From CAZNPH01 sp964574985 (lineage in GTDB: Bacteria > Bacteroidota > Bacteroidia > Bacteroidales > SM23-62): a stretch of 64,000 nt of DNA. The notes under the pieces were generated by a model. That model worked only from the letters and a program-made list of their open reading frames with translations, did no database searches and was not told the DNA's origin. The DNA is taken from NCBI GenBank assembly GCA_964574985.1, contig CAZNPH010000002.1, positions 240,150-304,149 on the forward strand, written 5' to 3'. Made by a program: the position numbers and the translations under genes. Below are positions 43,245 to 51,750 of the stretch, in pieces (the first letter of the stretch is position 1; every line of letters starts with the position of its first letter).

Positions 43245-43862
43245 ATGCCCGGATTGGTTGGTAAAAAAACAGGAATGACCTCAGTGTTCGATGAGAACGG
43301 CAGAAATGTGCCCTGTACGGCCATTGAAGTCGGACCATGCGTGGTAACCCAGATCAAACTCAAGGAGAAAGATGGTTACAATGCAGTGCAGCTTGCCTAT
43401 GATGACAAGAAGGAAAAACACACGTCCAGGGCAATGCTGGGGCATTTCAGGAAGGCAAAAACCACACCCAAAAGAAAAATCATTGAATTGCAGGGATTTG
43501 TGAAACACTGGAATGTGGGTGATATAATCGGGGTTGATTATTTCAGTGACGACACCTGGCTTGATGTAAAGGGCGTTTCCAGGGGCAAAGGATTTCAGGG
43601 GGTGGTTAAACGCCATGGTTTTGCAGGAGTGAACGATGCAACCCATGGTCAGCACAACCGCAACCGGGCTCCCGGTTCGCTGGGAGCTTCTTCGGATCCT
43701 TCACGGGTGTTCAAAGGGACAAGAATGGCCGGCAGAACGGGAGGAAAAAATATCAAGATCCTCAATCTGCGGGTGGTAAAAATCATTCCCGAAAAGAACC
43801 TTTTGCTGCTGAAAGGCTCGGTCCCGGGAGCGAATGGTTCATATCTGATCATTGAGAAATAA
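43245..43862 (+). CDS. rplC: 50S ribosomal protein L3
   Basis: L3 (205 residues) starts MPGLVGKKTGMTSVFDENGR. The long loop that reaches toward the peptidyl transferase centre is recognisable in VKRHGFAGVNDATHGQHNRN, and the element RMAGRTGGKNIKILNLRVVK is conserved. It is among the first proteins assembled on 23S rRNA. A 60-nt gap before rplD is the largest in this part of the operon and contains TATAATCTTTG at 43877-43887, an imperfect -7-like string. Confidence 0.98.
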   Translation: MPGLVGKKTGMTSVFDENGRNVPCTAIEVGPCVVTQIKLKEKDGYNAVQLAYDDKKEKHTSRAMLGHFRKAKTTPKRKIIELQGFVKHWNVGDIIGVDYFSDDTWLDVKGVSRGKGFQGVVKRHGFAGVNDATHGQHNRNRAPGSLGASSDPSRVFKGTRMAGRTGGKNIKILNLRVVKIIPEKNLLLLKGSVPGANGSYLIIEK

Positions 43863-43922
43863 AAAATACATGGCTGTATAATCTTTGTAACTATTACAGA
43901 GGTTTAAGACAAATATTCAATA

Positions 43923-44543
43923 ATGAGAGTTTCAGTATACAATACAAAAGGTGAAGATACGGGAAGAAAAGCCGACTTGAAAAAGCCCTTTTTTGGTATT
44001 GAACCCAACGGACATGTTATTTATATGGCCGTGAAGCAACATCTTGCCGCCAGACGCCGGGGCACAAGCAAAACCAAAGAAAGGGCCGAGATTACAGGAA
44101 GCACCAAAAAGATAAAAAGGCAAAAGGGTACGGGAACGGCCCGGGCTGGAGACATAAAATCGCCCATTTTCAGGGGCGGTGGACGTACTTTTGGTCCAAA
44201 GCCAAGGGATTATGGGTTCAAACTGAACAAAAAGGTGAAAAAGCTGGCACGTTTATCTGCATTATCCATCAAGGCAAAAGAGAAAAACATTACGGTGCTT
44301 GAGGATTTCAATTTTGAAAAACCTGCTACGGGAGCGCTCTATGATATATTCAAAAATCTGAACATTGAAGATAAAAAATGTCTTTTGGTTTTATCTGAAC
44401 CAAATAAAAATATATATTTGTCGTCGCGAAATTTGCCGGGATCTGAAGTTATAACGATCTCAGGACTAAATGTTTATAATGTGATGAAATCCACAGCCCT
44501 TATATTTACGGAGACTGCGTTGAAATCATTGCAAAAAAAGTAA
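43923..44543 (+). CDS. rplD: 50S ribosomal protein L4
   Basis: L4 (206 residues) has a globular domain and the extended loop that lines the exit tunnel (RRRGTSKTKERAEITGSTKK, then RQKGTGTARAGDIKSPIFRG). MRVSVYNTKGEDTGRKADLK is the N-terminus. In E. coli L4 also represses the S10 operon by attenuation, but the enterobacterial leader is not expected here because S10 is fused downstream of fusA. It is followed by rplW after 16 nt. Confidence 0.97.
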   Translation: MRVSVYNTKGEDTGRKADLKKPFFGIEPNGHVIYMAVKQHLAARRRGTSKTKERAEITGSTKKIKRQKGTGTARAGDIKSPIFRGGGRTFGPKPRDYGFKLNKKVKKLARLSALSIKAKEKNITVLEDFNFEKPATGALYDIFKNLNIEDKKCLLVLSEPNKNIYLSSRNLPGSEVITISGLNVYNVMKSTALIFTETALKSLQKK

Positions 44544-44559
44544 TTCCATTAAGCTGATT

Positions 44560-44850
44560 ATGAGCGTAATAATAAAACCAATGGTCACGGAAAAAATGAC
44601 GGCTCAGGGCGAGGACCTGAACCGGTACGGATTTATTGTAATCAGAAAGGCCAACAAGGTTCAGATCAGGAAAGACATCGAGAAAATGTATGGTGTTACG
44701 GTTGAGTCGGTCAACACCATGATCTGCCCGGGCAAGGCCAAAACCCGTTATACAAGAAGCGGCATACTGACCGGCAGAAGCAGTAGTTATAAAAAAGCAG
44801 TGGTCACCCTGGCAAAAGGAGATGAGATTGATTTTTACAGCAATGTTTAA
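44560..44850 (+). CDS. rplW: 50S ribosomal protein L23
   Basis: L23 (96 residues) sits at the tunnel exit and serves as docking site for trigger factor and SRP. MSVIIKPMVTEKMTAQGEDL and the helix-strand IRKDIEKMYGVTVESVNTMI fit the family. The loop is KTRYTRSGILTGRSSSYKKA. It lies 16 nt after rplD and 23 nt before rplB. Confidence 0.97.
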   Translation: MSVIIKPMVTEKMTAQGEDLNRYGFIVIRKANKVQIRKDIEKMYGVTVESVNTMICPGKAKTRYTRSGILTGRSSSYKKAVVTLAKGDEIDFYSNV

Positions 44851-44873
44851 GATTTCCATAAGTACCAGATAAT

Positions 44874-45704
44874 ATGGCAGTAAAGAAGTTCAAACCCATT
44901 ACACCGGGACAAAGAAGGAAGGTCATCAGCTCGTTCGGGGAGATTACCCGTACCGAACCCGAAAAGTCCTTGCTGCGTCCCCTCAAACGCAAGGGGGGAA
45001 GGAACCATTCGGGGAGCATAACGGTGAGAAACCTCGGGGGTGGCCACAAGAGAAGATACCGGCTGATCGATTTTGAAAGAGACAAGGACGGGATGCCGGC
45101 GGTGGTAAAAACCATTGAATATGATCCCAGCCGTTCGGCCAGGATCGCCTTGCTTGTATATAAAGACGGGGAAAAACGTTACATCCTGGCTGCCAAGGGA
45201 CTGAAAGCCGGTGACAAGGTACTGTCAGGAAAGGGTGCTCCGCCGGACACAGGCAATGCACTGTTCCTGTCCGATATTCCCCTGGGCACGATCATCCATA
45301 ACATTGAGCTTGCGCCCGGCAAAGGCGGCATACTGGCAAGAAGCGCAGGATCATATGCACAGCTTACTTCGCGTGACAGAAAATACGCAGTGATCAAGCT
45401 GCCTTCAGGAGAGACCAGGATGGTGCTGACCACATGCAGGGCTACCATCGGCAGTGTTTCCAATCCGGACCATGACCTGGAGAAATCCGGCAAAGCCGGA
45501 AGAAGAAGATGGATGGGGAGAAGACCCAGGACCCGGGGTGTGGCCATGAATCCTGTAGACCATCCCATGGGCGGAGGAGAAGGCAGGGCCTCGGGCGGGC
45601 ATCCCAGATCGAGGACCGGTTTACTTGCCAAGGGGTTCAAAACCAGGAAAAGGAACAAAAGATCAAACAAATACATACTGGAAAGAAGAAAAACAAAAAA
45701 ATAA
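44874..45704 (+). CDS. rplB: 50S ribosomal protein L2
   Basis: L2 (276 residues) is needed for subunit association and for the peptidyl transferase centre. The N-terminal MAVKKFKPITPGQRRKVISS, the middle EYDPSRSARIALLVYKDGEK and the C-terminal RGVAMNPVDHPMGGGEGRAS loop, with its conserved histidine, are intact. It ends in a basic tail. It is followed by rpsS after 12 nt. Confidence 0.98.
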   Translation: MAVKKFKPITPGQRRKVISSFGEITRTEPEKSLLRPLKRKGGRNHSGSITVRNLGGGHKRRYRLIDFERDKDGMPAVVKTIEYDPSRSARIALLVYKDGEKRYILAAKGLKAGDKVLSGKGAPPDTGNALFLSDIPLGTIIHNIELAPGKGGILARSAGSYAQLTSRDRKYAVIKLPSGETRMVLTTCRATIGSVSNPDHDLEKSGKAGRRRWMGRRPRTRGVAMNPVDHPMGGGEGRASGGHPRSRTGLLAKGFKTRKRNKRSNKYILERRKTKK

Positions 45705-45716
45705 ACAAACAGAGAA

Positions 45717-45983
45717 ATGAGCCGATCGCTGAAGAAAGGACCATTTATTGACTACAAGCTTGAGAAACGGGTGCTTGAGATGAATCAAACCGGCAAGAAA
45801 TCCGTGATCAAGACATGGTCACGAAGATCTGTTATTTCACCTGATTTTGTGGGCCATACCATTGCCGTGCACAATGGTAATAAGTTCATCCCCGTATACA
45901 TTACCGAAAACATGGTCGGGCATAAGCTGGGTGAGTTTTCACCTACCAGGATTTTCAGGAGCCACGGGGGGAAGCAGAGATAG
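45717..45983 (+). CDS. rpsS: 30S ribosomal protein S19
   Basis: S19 (88 residues) forms part of the 30S head with S13. It begins MSRSLKKGPFIDYKLEKRVL and contains SVIKTWSRRSVISPDFVGHT and KLGEFSPTRIFRSHGGKQR. It lies between rplB and rplV in the usual S10 order, with a 29-nt gap to rplV. Confidence 0.98.
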   Translation: MSRSLKKGPFIDYKLEKRVLEMNQTGKKSVIKTWSRRSVISPDFVGHTIAVHNGNKFIPVYITENMVGHKLGEFSPTRIFRSHGGKQR

Positions 45984-46012
45984 TGTAAAGAATAAAATAT
46001 GATTGATCACGT

Positions 46013-46435
46013 ATGGGAGCAAGAAAAAAAAACAGGGCCGAAAGGCTGAAGGAAGAAAGAGAAGGCAAGAGTTTTGCCATGTTGAGGAATAGTCCCATTG
46101 CACCGAGGAAAATGAGGCTGGTCGCTGATATGGTAAGAGGAATGGATGTGAACCAGGCACTGGATGTTCTGAAATATGACAAAAAATATGCTTCCAGGAA
46201 AATGGAAAAACTGATTTTGTCTGCCTTATCCAACTGGCAGAACAAAAATGAAGGGGTCCGTATTGAGGACACCATTTTGTTCATCAAGGAAATTAAGGTC
46301 GATCAGGGCAGAACGCTGAAAAGGATCCGGCCGGCACCGCAGGGAAGGGCACACAGGATCAGAAAAAGGTCGAATCATGTGACCGTTGTGCTGGACAGCA
46401 CGAGCGTGGAAGAAAACAAAGAAAATCAAACATAG
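46013..46435 (+). CDS. rplV: 50S ribosomal protein L22
   Basis: L22 (140 residues) lines the exit tunnel with an extended hairpin (LKRIRPAPQGRAHRIRKRSN). The core RNSPIAPRKMRLVADMVRGM is conserved. A basic N-terminal extension of about 20 residues (MGARKKNRAERLKEEREGKS) precedes the core, longer than in E. coli. It is followed by rpsC after 2 nt. Confidence 0.97.
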   Translation: MGARKKNRAERLKEEREGKSFAMLRNSPIAPRKMRLVADMVRGMDVNQALDVLKYDKKYASRKMEKLILSALSNWQNKNEGVRIEDTILFIKEIKVDQGRTLKRIRPAPQGRAHRIRKRSNHVTVVLDSTSVEENKENQT

Positions 46436-46437
46436 GT

Positions 46438-47133
46438 ATGGGACAGAAAGTAAATCCTATTTCAAACAGGCTTGGAATCATCAAGGGCTGGGATTCAAAC
46501 TGGTTCGGGGGGAGGGATTATTCCTCCAAACTGGTTGAGGATTCGAAGATCAGGGATTATCTCAATGCCCGGCTGGCCAAAGCAAGCATATCCAAGATCA
46601 TTATTGAACGAACCCTGAAACTGATTACCCTAACCGTAAATACGGCAAGGCCGGGGATCATCATCGGGAAAGGCGGACAGGAAGTGGACAAATTGAAGGA
46701 AGAACTGAAAAAGATTACAAAGAAGGAAGTTCAGATCAATATATATGAGGTAAAAAGACCGGAACTGGATGCCACCATCGTTGCCAACAACATTGCCAGG
46801 CAGATCGAAGGTAAGATATCCTACCGGCGTGCCATAAAAATGGCCATTGCATCTACCATGAGAATGGGAGCAGAAGGGATCAAAGTGTTGATATCGGGCA
46901 GGCTGGGTGGTGCGGAAATGGCCAGGACAGAGACCTTTAAAGAAGGAAGGATCCCCTTGCATACCCTCCGGTCGGATATTGACTATGCCTTGTGTGAAGC
47001 ACACACCAAAGTAGGGGGCATCGGCGTTAAGGTCTGGATATGCAACGGGGAAGTATATGGAAAAAGGGACCTGTCACCCAATATGGGGATGAAAAATACA
47101 AAACACAAAGGGTTTAAAAAGAGAAGAAAATAA
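46438..47133 (+). CDS. rpsC: 30S ribosomal protein S3
   Basis: S3 (231 residues) forms part of the mRNA entry channel. It has the KH-domain motif TARPGIIIGKGGQEVDKLKE and the C-terminal MRMGAEGIKVLISGRLGGAE. It starts MGQKVNPISNRLGIIKGWDS, 2 nt after rplV, so translation is probably coupled. It is followed by rplP after 12 nt. Confidence 0.98.
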   Translation: MGQKVNPISNRLGIIKGWDSNWFGGRDYSSKLVEDSKIRDYLNARLAKASISKIIIERTLKLITLTVNTARPGIIIGKGGQEVDKLKEELKKITKKEVQINIYEVKRPELDATIVANNIARQIEGKISYRRAIKMAIASTMRMGAEGIKVLISGRLGGAEMARTETFKEGRIPLHTLRSDIDYALCEAHTKVGGIGVKVWICNGEVYGKRDLSPNMGMKNTKHKGFKKRRK

Positions 47134-47145
47134 TCACCAGACGAT

Positions 47146-47574
47146 ATGTTACAACCGAAAAAAACCAAATACAGAAGAAGGCAGAAGGGCAGGATGAAAG
47201 GAAATTCACAGCGGGGAAATCAGCTGGCATTCGGATCTTTCGGCATCAAGGCCATGGAATCTGCCTGGATCACGGGAAGACAGATCGAAGCAGCCCGTCA
47301 GGCAGTGACCAGGCATATGAAAAGAGAAGGACAGTTGTGGATCCGGATCTTTCCGGACAAGCCCATAACAAAAAAACCTGCCGAAGTAAGAATGGGTAAG
47401 GGAAAGGGGGCTCCCGAAGGTTTTGTGGCTCCGGTAACTCCAGGGAGGATCCTCATTGAAGTGGACGGCACTCCCTATGAAACAGCGCGTAAAGCCCTGG
47501 ACCTGGGTGCCCAGAAATTGCCCGTCAAGACCAAGTTCATGGTCCGGCGGGATTTTGAAGAATCGGCAATATAA
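47146..47574 (+). CDS. rplP: 50S ribosomal protein L16
   Basis: L16 (142 residues) helps position tRNA in the A-site. MLQPKKTKYRRRQKGRMKGN opens it, with WITGRQIEAARQAVTRHMKR and the loop RMGKGKGAPEGFVAPVTPGR. The order S3-L16-L29-S17 is the common bacterial one. A 29-nt gap separates it from rpmC. Confidence 0.98.
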   Translation: MLQPKKTKYRRRQKGRMKGNSQRGNQLAFGSFGIKAMESAWITGRQIEAARQAVTRHMKREGQLWIRIFPDKPITKKPAEVRMGKGKGAPEGFVAPVTPGRILIEVDGTPYETARKALDLGAQKLPVKTKFMVRRDFEESAI

Positions 47575-47603
47575 CCGGTAAAACCGGTACAATCTTATGT
47601 GCA

Positions 47604-47816
47604 ATGAAAGCAACCGAAATCAAAGAACTGACAGTCAAAGAAATTGAAGAAAGGATTGACAACGAGCAGGATTACCTGACGCGGCTGAGACTGAACCATG
47701 CCATAACACCGCTGGATAATCCTCATAAAATCCGTGAGGTCAGGAGGAATATTGCCAGACTCAAGACCATACTTGGTCAGAAGATTGAGGATGAAAAAGA
47801 ACAAGCTGAAAGCTAA
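47604..47816 (+). CDS. rpmC: 50S ribosomal protein L29
   Basis: L29 (70 residues) is a short helical hairpin at the tunnel exit next to L23. It reads MKATEIKELTVKEIEERIDN, then LTRLRLNHAITPLDNPHKIR and VRRNIARLKTILGQ. The C-terminus carries an acidic extension. It is followed by rpsQ after 8 nt. Confidence 0.96.
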   Translation: MKATEIKELTVKEIEERIDNEQDYLTRLRLNHAITPLDNPHKIREVRRNIARLKTILGQKIEDEKEQAES

Positions 47817-47824
47817 AATCCGAA

Positions 47825-48079
47825 ATGGAAAGAAATATAAGAAAAGAACGCGTCGGTGTTGTGGTCAGCAACAAAATGGAAAAATCCATTGTTGTTGAGG
47901 TAAAAAGGAAGTTCAAACACCCCATTTACGGCAAATTCATCAACAAAAGCAGGAAATTCACTGTACATGATGAAGAAAATACATGCAATCCGGGAGACCT
48001 GGTACGTATAGCGGAGACCAGGCCCCTAAGCAAAAATAAAAACTGGAGGTTGGCGGAAATAATCGAAAGGGCCAAGTAG
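47825..48079 (+). CDS. rpsQ: 30S ribosomal protein S17
   Basis: S17 (84 residues) is an OB-fold 16S rRNA binder. It begins MERNIRKERVGVVVSNKMEK and contains SIVVEVKRKFKHPIYGKFIN and GDLVRIAETRPLSKNKNWRL. It ends 2 nt before rplN. Confidence 0.98.
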   Translation: MERNIRKERVGVVVSNKMEKSIVVEVKRKFKHPIYGKFINKSRKFTVHDEENTCNPGDLVRIAETRPLSKNKNWRLAEIIERAK

Positions 48080-48081
48080 TC

Positions 48082-48447
48082 ATGATACAACAGGAAAGCA
48101 GACTGGCAGTAGCCGACAACAGCGGTGCAAAAGAAGTTCTTTGCCTCAGGGTTCTTGGGGGCACCGGGAAACGTTATGCCAGCATTGGTGACAAGGTGGT
48201 TGTGACGGTAAAAAGTGCGCTTCCTTCCAGCGACCTGAAAAAAGGAACGGTTTCCAAAGCGGTGGTTGTCAGGACCAGGAAAGAAGTCAGGCGCAATGAC
48301 GGGTCCTACATTCGTTTTGACGACAACGCGGTGGTGTTGCTGAACAATCTTGATGAGATCAGGGGCACCAGGATATTTGGTCCGGTTGCCCGTGAGTTGA
48401 GGGACAAATATATGAAGATTATTTCCCTGGCTCCGGAAGTTTTGTGA
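48082..48447 (+). CDS. rplN: 50S ribosomal protein L14
   Basis: L14 (121 residues) sits at the subunit interface and is the contact point for the silencing factor RsfS. MIQQESRLAVADNSGAKEVL, VVTVKSALPSSDLKKGTVSK and the ending RDKYMKIISLAPEVL are typical. It opens the spc-type section of the operon and precedes rplX by 24 nt. Confidence 0.98.
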   Translation: MIQQESRLAVADNSGAKEVLCLRVLGGTGKRYASIGDKVVVTVKSALPSSDLKKGTVSKAVVVRTRKEVRRNDGSYIRFDDNAVVLLNNLDEIRGTRIFGPVARELRDKYMKIISLAPEVL

Positions 48448-48471
48448 ATGAGTTCAAAAAAATGAATGCAT

Positions 48472-48795
48472 ATGCCGTCTAAAATACATATTAAAAAAGG
48501 CGATACGGTTTACGTCAATACCGGTGAATGGAAAGGGCGCCAGGGACGGGTCCTTGATGTAAGCACATCGGGATACAAGGCAATCGTGGAAGGGATCAAT
48601 ATGGTTTCCAGGCACACAAAGCCCAATGCCCGGAATCCGGAAGGTGGCATCATCAAGAAAGAGGCCCCCATCCATATTTCAAACCTGATGCTGATCGATT
48701 CCGCTTCCGGGGAACCGACCCGTATCGGCAGGAAAAGGGATGAGAAGGGCAGGTTAATCAGATATTCCAAAAAATCAGGAGAGGAGATCAAGTAA
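48472..48795 (+). CDS. rplX: 50S ribosomal protein L24
   Basis: L24 (107 residues from the ATG at 48472; another ATG lies two codons earlier) is an assembly initiator with a KOW motif, IKKGDTVYVNTGEWKGRQGR. It continues MVSRHTKPNARNPEGGIIKK. Its stop codon overlaps the rplE start by one nucleotide (TAATG), so translation of L5 is coupled to it. Confidence 0.96.
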   Translation: MPSKIHIKKGDTVYVNTGEWKGRQGRVLDVSTSGYKAIVEGINMVSRHTKPNARNPEGGIIKKEAPIHISNLMLIDSASGEPTRIGRKRDEKGRLIRYSKKSGEEIK

Positions 48796-49352
48796 TGGCA
48801 CGTACACCGGAACTTAAGCAAAAATTCAATGAAGAGATCATTCCGGCCCTTAAAAAGGAATTCGGATATACATCCATGATGGCAGTGCCCCGTCTGGAAA
48901 AGATCATCATCAATCAGGGGATTGGCCAGGCGGTTGCCGATAAGAAGATCATTGAAGTAGCCCAGGAAGAGATATCCCGGATTGCCGGCCAGAAAGCCAT
49001 TCAGACGCTTTCCAAAAAAGACATTTCAAATTTTAAACTGAGAAGAAAAGTGCCCATCGGCGTGAAGGTAACCATGCGGCGTGACAGAATGTATGAATTT
49101 TTGGAACGGCTGATAAAGGCAGCACTTCCGGGTATACGTGATTTCAATGGTGTGGCGGGCCGGTTGGATGGCCGGGGCAATTATACCCTGGGGATCGCTG
49201 AGCATATCATTTTTCCTGAAATCGATATCGACAAGATCAGCAGGATCCTGGGCATGGAAATTACATTCGTAACCACAGCCAAAACCGATGAAGAGGGATA
49301 TGCCCTGCTGAAAGCATTCGGTTTACCGTTTAAAGAAATAAAAAACAGATAA
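48795..49352 (+). CDS. rplE: 50S ribosomal protein L5
   Basis: L5 (185 residues) binds 5S rRNA and contacts the P-site tRNA. It contains AVPRLEKIIINQGIGQAVAD, FKLRRKVPIGVKVTMRRDRM and DFNGVAGRLDGRGNYTLGIA. It is translationally coupled to rplX and is followed by rpsN after 3 nt. Confidence 0.98.
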   Translation: MARTPELKQKFNEEIIPALKKEFGYTSMMAVPRLEKIIINQGIGQAVADKKIIEVAQEEISRIAGQKAIQTLSKKDISNFKLRRKVPIGVKVTMRRDRMYEFLERLIKAALPGIRDFNGVAGRLDGRGNYTLGIAEHIIFPEIDIDKISRILGMEITFVTTAKTDEEGYALLKAFGLPFKEIKNR

Positions 49353-49355
49353 TAT

Positions 49356-49625
49356 ATGGCAAAAGAATCAATGAAAGCCCGTGAGATCAAGCGGCAAAAA
49401 CTTGTGGAAAAATATGCTGACAGGAGGGCCAGACTCAAGGCTGAAGGGGATTATGTCGGTTTAAGCAGATTGCCCCGGAATTCCAATCCGGTCAGGCTGC
49501 ACAACCGGTGTAAACTTACCGGAAGGCCCAAAGGATATATGAGACAATTCGGTATCAGCAGGATTACATTTCGTGAAATGGCTTCCCGGGGCCTGATCCC
49601 CGGTGTCAAAAAAGCCAGTTGGTAG
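49356..49625 (+). CDS. rpsN: 30S ribosomal protein S14, zinc-free long form
   Basis: S14 (89 residues) stabilises the 30S head. It is the long form without zinc-ligand cysteines: only one cysteine is present, in VRLHNRCKLTGRPKGYMRQF. MAKESMKAREIKRQKLVEKY is the start, and ISRITFREMASRGLIPGVKK the end. It lies between rplE and rpsH as in E. coli. It needs no zinc, which matches the L36 at 54617. Confidence 0.98.
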   Translation: MAKESMKAREIKRQKLVEKYADRRARLKAEGDYVGLSRLPRNSNPVRLHNRCKLTGRPKGYMRQFGISRITFREMASRGLIPGVKKASW

Positions 49626-49655
49626 TGTTTAATTTGTTGAAAATCATGAGTTAAG

Positions 49656-50051
49656 ATGACAGATCCGATTGCAGATTATTTGACCAGAATCAGGAATGCC
49701 ATACAGGCCAGGCAAAAAGTCGTGGAGATACCCGGTTCAGGTATTAAGAAAGAAATGACCAGGATCCTCTATGAAAAAGGGTATATTTTAAATTACAAGT
49801 TTATCGGCGATGAATATCAGGACATCATCAAGATTGCTTTGAAATATAATCCGAAGAACAAAGCTTCGGCGATTAAGTCCTTGCAGAGGATCAGCAAGCC
49901 GGGGTTGAGAAAATACGTGAAATATGACAATCTGCCCAGGGTTTTAAACGGACTGGGAGTTGCGATCCTGTCCACATCACAGGGGGTGATGAGCGATAAG
50001 GAAGCCCGGAAAAAGAAAGTGGGTGGAGAAGTTTTATGCTATGTACATTAA
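49656..50051 (+). CDS. rpsH: 30S ribosomal protein S8
   Basis: S8 (131 residues) binds the central domain of 16S rRNA. It has MTDPIADYLTRIRNAIQARQ, RISKPGLRKYVKYDNLPRVL and the C-terminal LSTSQGVMSDKEARKKKVGG. In E. coli S8 is the regulator of the spc operon by mRNA mimicry near rplE; no comparable site was sought here. Confidence 0.98.
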   Translation: MTDPIADYLTRIRNAIQARQKVVEIPGSGIKKEMTRILYEKGYILNYKFIGDEYQDIIKIALKYNPKNKASAIKSLQRISKPGLRKYVKYDNLPRVLNGLGVAILSTSQGVMSDKEARKKKVGGEVLCYVH

Positions 50052-50066
50052 TTGGGAGGTATTGAT

Positions 50067-50621
50067 ATGTCGAGAATAGGAGATTTACCGATACAAATAC
50101 CAGAGGGAGTGACGGTGGATATTAATGACCATCAGATGATCACCGTAAAAGGTCCGCTGGGTGAACTGAAACAGCAGATCGGTCAAGGCATTACAGCAGA
50201 AGTTGAGGATGGCCGGATTGTGTTGTCCCGTCCTTCGGACCAGAAGAGGCACAAAGCCATGCATGGTTTGTACCGTTCTCTGATCTATAACATGGTTTTC
50301 GGAGTATCCCATGGATATGAGATCAAACAGGAATTGATCGGGGTGGGCTTCAGAGCAGAAGCAAAGGGCCAGCGCCTGGTTATGAATATAGGGTTTTCAC
50401 ACGATGTTATGATCGAACTTCCTCCGGAAATCAAAGTAGAAGCAGAAACCAAAAAAAGGAGCAATCCCATCTTAACATTGAGAAGTGCGGACAAACAACT
50501 TCTCGGTCACATTGCTGCCAGGATAAGGTCTTTGAGACCGCCCGAACCTTATAAAGGGAAAGGGATCATATACGTGGGCGAACGCGTACGGAGAAAAGCG
50601 GGGAAAACAGCCAGTGTGTAA
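50067..50621 (+). CDS. rplF: 50S ribosomal protein L6
   Basis: L6 (184 residues from the ATG at 50067) sits near the GTPase centre. It begins MSRIGDLPIQIPEGVTVDIN and has the KGPLGELKQQ motif and the C-terminal IRSLRPPEPYKGKGIIYVGE. A GGAGG-like string (GGGAGGT) lies 7-13 nt upstream of the start, an unusually good Shine-Dalgarno for this phylum. Confidence 0.98.
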   Translation: MSRIGDLPIQIPEGVTVDINDHQMITVKGPLGELKQQIGQGITAEVEDGRIVLSRPSDQKRHKAMHGLYRSLIYNMVFGVSHGYEIKQELIGVGFRAEAKGQRLVMNIGFSHDVMIELPPEIKVEAETKKRSNPILTLRSADKQLLGHIAARIRSLRPPEPYKGKGIIYVGERVRRKAGKTASV

Positions 50622-50643
50622 TCATATGTAAAAGGTAGTTTAA

Positions 50644-51003
50644 ATGGCTATAACCAAGACAGAAAGAAGATCGCGCATAAGAAAAAGGATCAGGAAGCAT
50701 ATTTCCGGGACGGGCACAAAACCGAGGATGTCGGTTTTCAGAAGCAGCAAACAGATCTATGTTCAGCTTGTGGATGACCAGCTCGGGAAAACACTGGTCA
50801 GTGCATGTTCAAGAAACAAGGAAGTTTTGGAAAAAAAAGACATCAACAAGAAGGAGAAATCTTTCCTGGTGGGAGAATTACTGGCCAAAAGGGCTTTTAA
50901 CAAGGGAATCAAGGATGTGGTGTTTGACCGGGGAGGATACAGGTATCACGGTCGCGTGAAAAGTCTTGCCGAAGGTGCAAGAAAAGGCGGATTAAAATTT
51001 TAG
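50644..51003 (+). CDS. rplR: 50S ribosomal protein L18
   Basis: L18 (119 residues) binds 5S rRNA with L5. It has RRSRIRKRIRKHISGTGTKP, RMSVFRSSKQIYVQLVDDQL and the final DRGGYRYHGRVKSLAEGARK. It lies between rplF and rpsE, the common order, with a 22-nt gap before it and a 6-nt gap after it. Confidence 0.98.
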   Translation: MAITKTERRSRIRKRIRKHISGTGTKPRMSVFRSSKQIYVQLVDDQLGKTLVSACSRNKEVLEKKDINKKEKSFLVGELLAKRAFNKGIKDVVFDRGGYRYHGRVKSLAEGARKGGLKF

Positions 51004-51009
51004 GCAACC

Positions 51010-51528
51010 ATGACGACAAGTATCAGAAGAGTAAAAACCAGCGACCTGGAGCTGAAAGACCGTTTGGTCAGCATCCAGCGGGTGACAAAGGTAACCAAGG
51101 GTGGCCGGACATTCAGTTTTTCGGCAATTGTGGTCGTGGGGGATGAAAACGGGATCGTGGGATACGGACTCGGGAAGGCAGGTGAAGTAACCACAGCCAT
51201 TGCCAAAGGAATTGAAGATGCGAAAAAGAGTCTGATCAAGGTTCCCGTACACAAGGGAACCATCCCCCACGAGCAGCAGGCCAAATACGGGGGAGCAAGG
51301 GTTTTCCTGAAACCGGCTTCCAGCGGTACCGGGGTGAAGGCCGGCGGGGCCATGCGGGCAGTTTTGGAAAGTGTAGGTGTCAGGGACGTCCTGGCCAAAT
51401 CAAAAGGTTCATCAAATCCGCACAATCTGGTCAAAGCGACCTTTAAGGCCTTGCTTGAGCTCCGTGATGCATCCATGGTTAGTCAGCAGCGGGGGATTAG
51501 CATGCAGGAAGTATTTAACGGTTCTTAA
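51010..51528 (+). CDS. rpsE: 30S ribosomal protein S5
   Basis: S5 (172 residues) supports decoding fidelity and mRNA unwinding. VQRVTKVTKGGRTF-type start (ERVTKVTKGGRTFSFSAIVV in its local form IQRVTKVTKGGRTFSFSAIV), GYGLGKAGEVTTAIAKGIED and AGGAMRAVLESVGVRDVLAK are present. It begins 6 nt after rplR and is followed by rpmD after 15 nt. Confidence 0.98.
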   Translation: MTTSIRRVKTSDLELKDRLVSIQRVTKVTKGGRTFSFSAIVVVGDENGIVGYGLGKAGEVTTAIAKGIEDAKKSLIKVPVHKGTIPHEQQAKYGGARVFLKPASSGTGVKAGGAMRAVLESVGVRDVLAKSKGSSNPHNLVKATFKALLELRDASMVSQQRGISMQEVFNGS

Positions 51529-51543
51529 TAAACAGGCATACAA

Positions 51544-51723
51544 ATGGGGAAAGTAAGGGTCAGACAGGTCAGAAGCAGGATCGGAAGCACTGCCCGTCAA
51601 AAGAGAACACTCGATGCACTGGGTTTGAGAAAGATCAACAGCACCGTAGAGATTGATGACACTCCGGGAATGCTTGGTATGGTAGAAAAGGTAAAACACC
51701 TGGTGACCATTGAGAAATTGTAG
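51544..51723 (+). CDS. rpmD: 50S ribosomal protein L30
   Basis: A 59-residue protein reads MGKVRVRQVRSRIGSTARQK, then RTLDALGLRKINSTVEIDDT and PGMLGMVEKVKHLVTIEKL. This is the typical bacterial L30, with the IG...R.TL.aLGL.k motif. It lies in the expected place between rpsE and rplO. It is short enough to escape a 60-codon cutoff. Confidence 0.95.
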   Translation: MGKVRVRQVRSRIGSTARQKRTLDALGLRKINSTVEIDDTPGMLGMVEKVKHLVTIEKL

Positions 51724-51750
51724 GATCAAATAACTTAATGGGGTAACGCA

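Noticed and set aside
43877..43887. TATAATCTTTG before rplD as an internal promoter
   Set aside because: It has one base too many between TA and TTTG, and the operon context does not require a promoter here.
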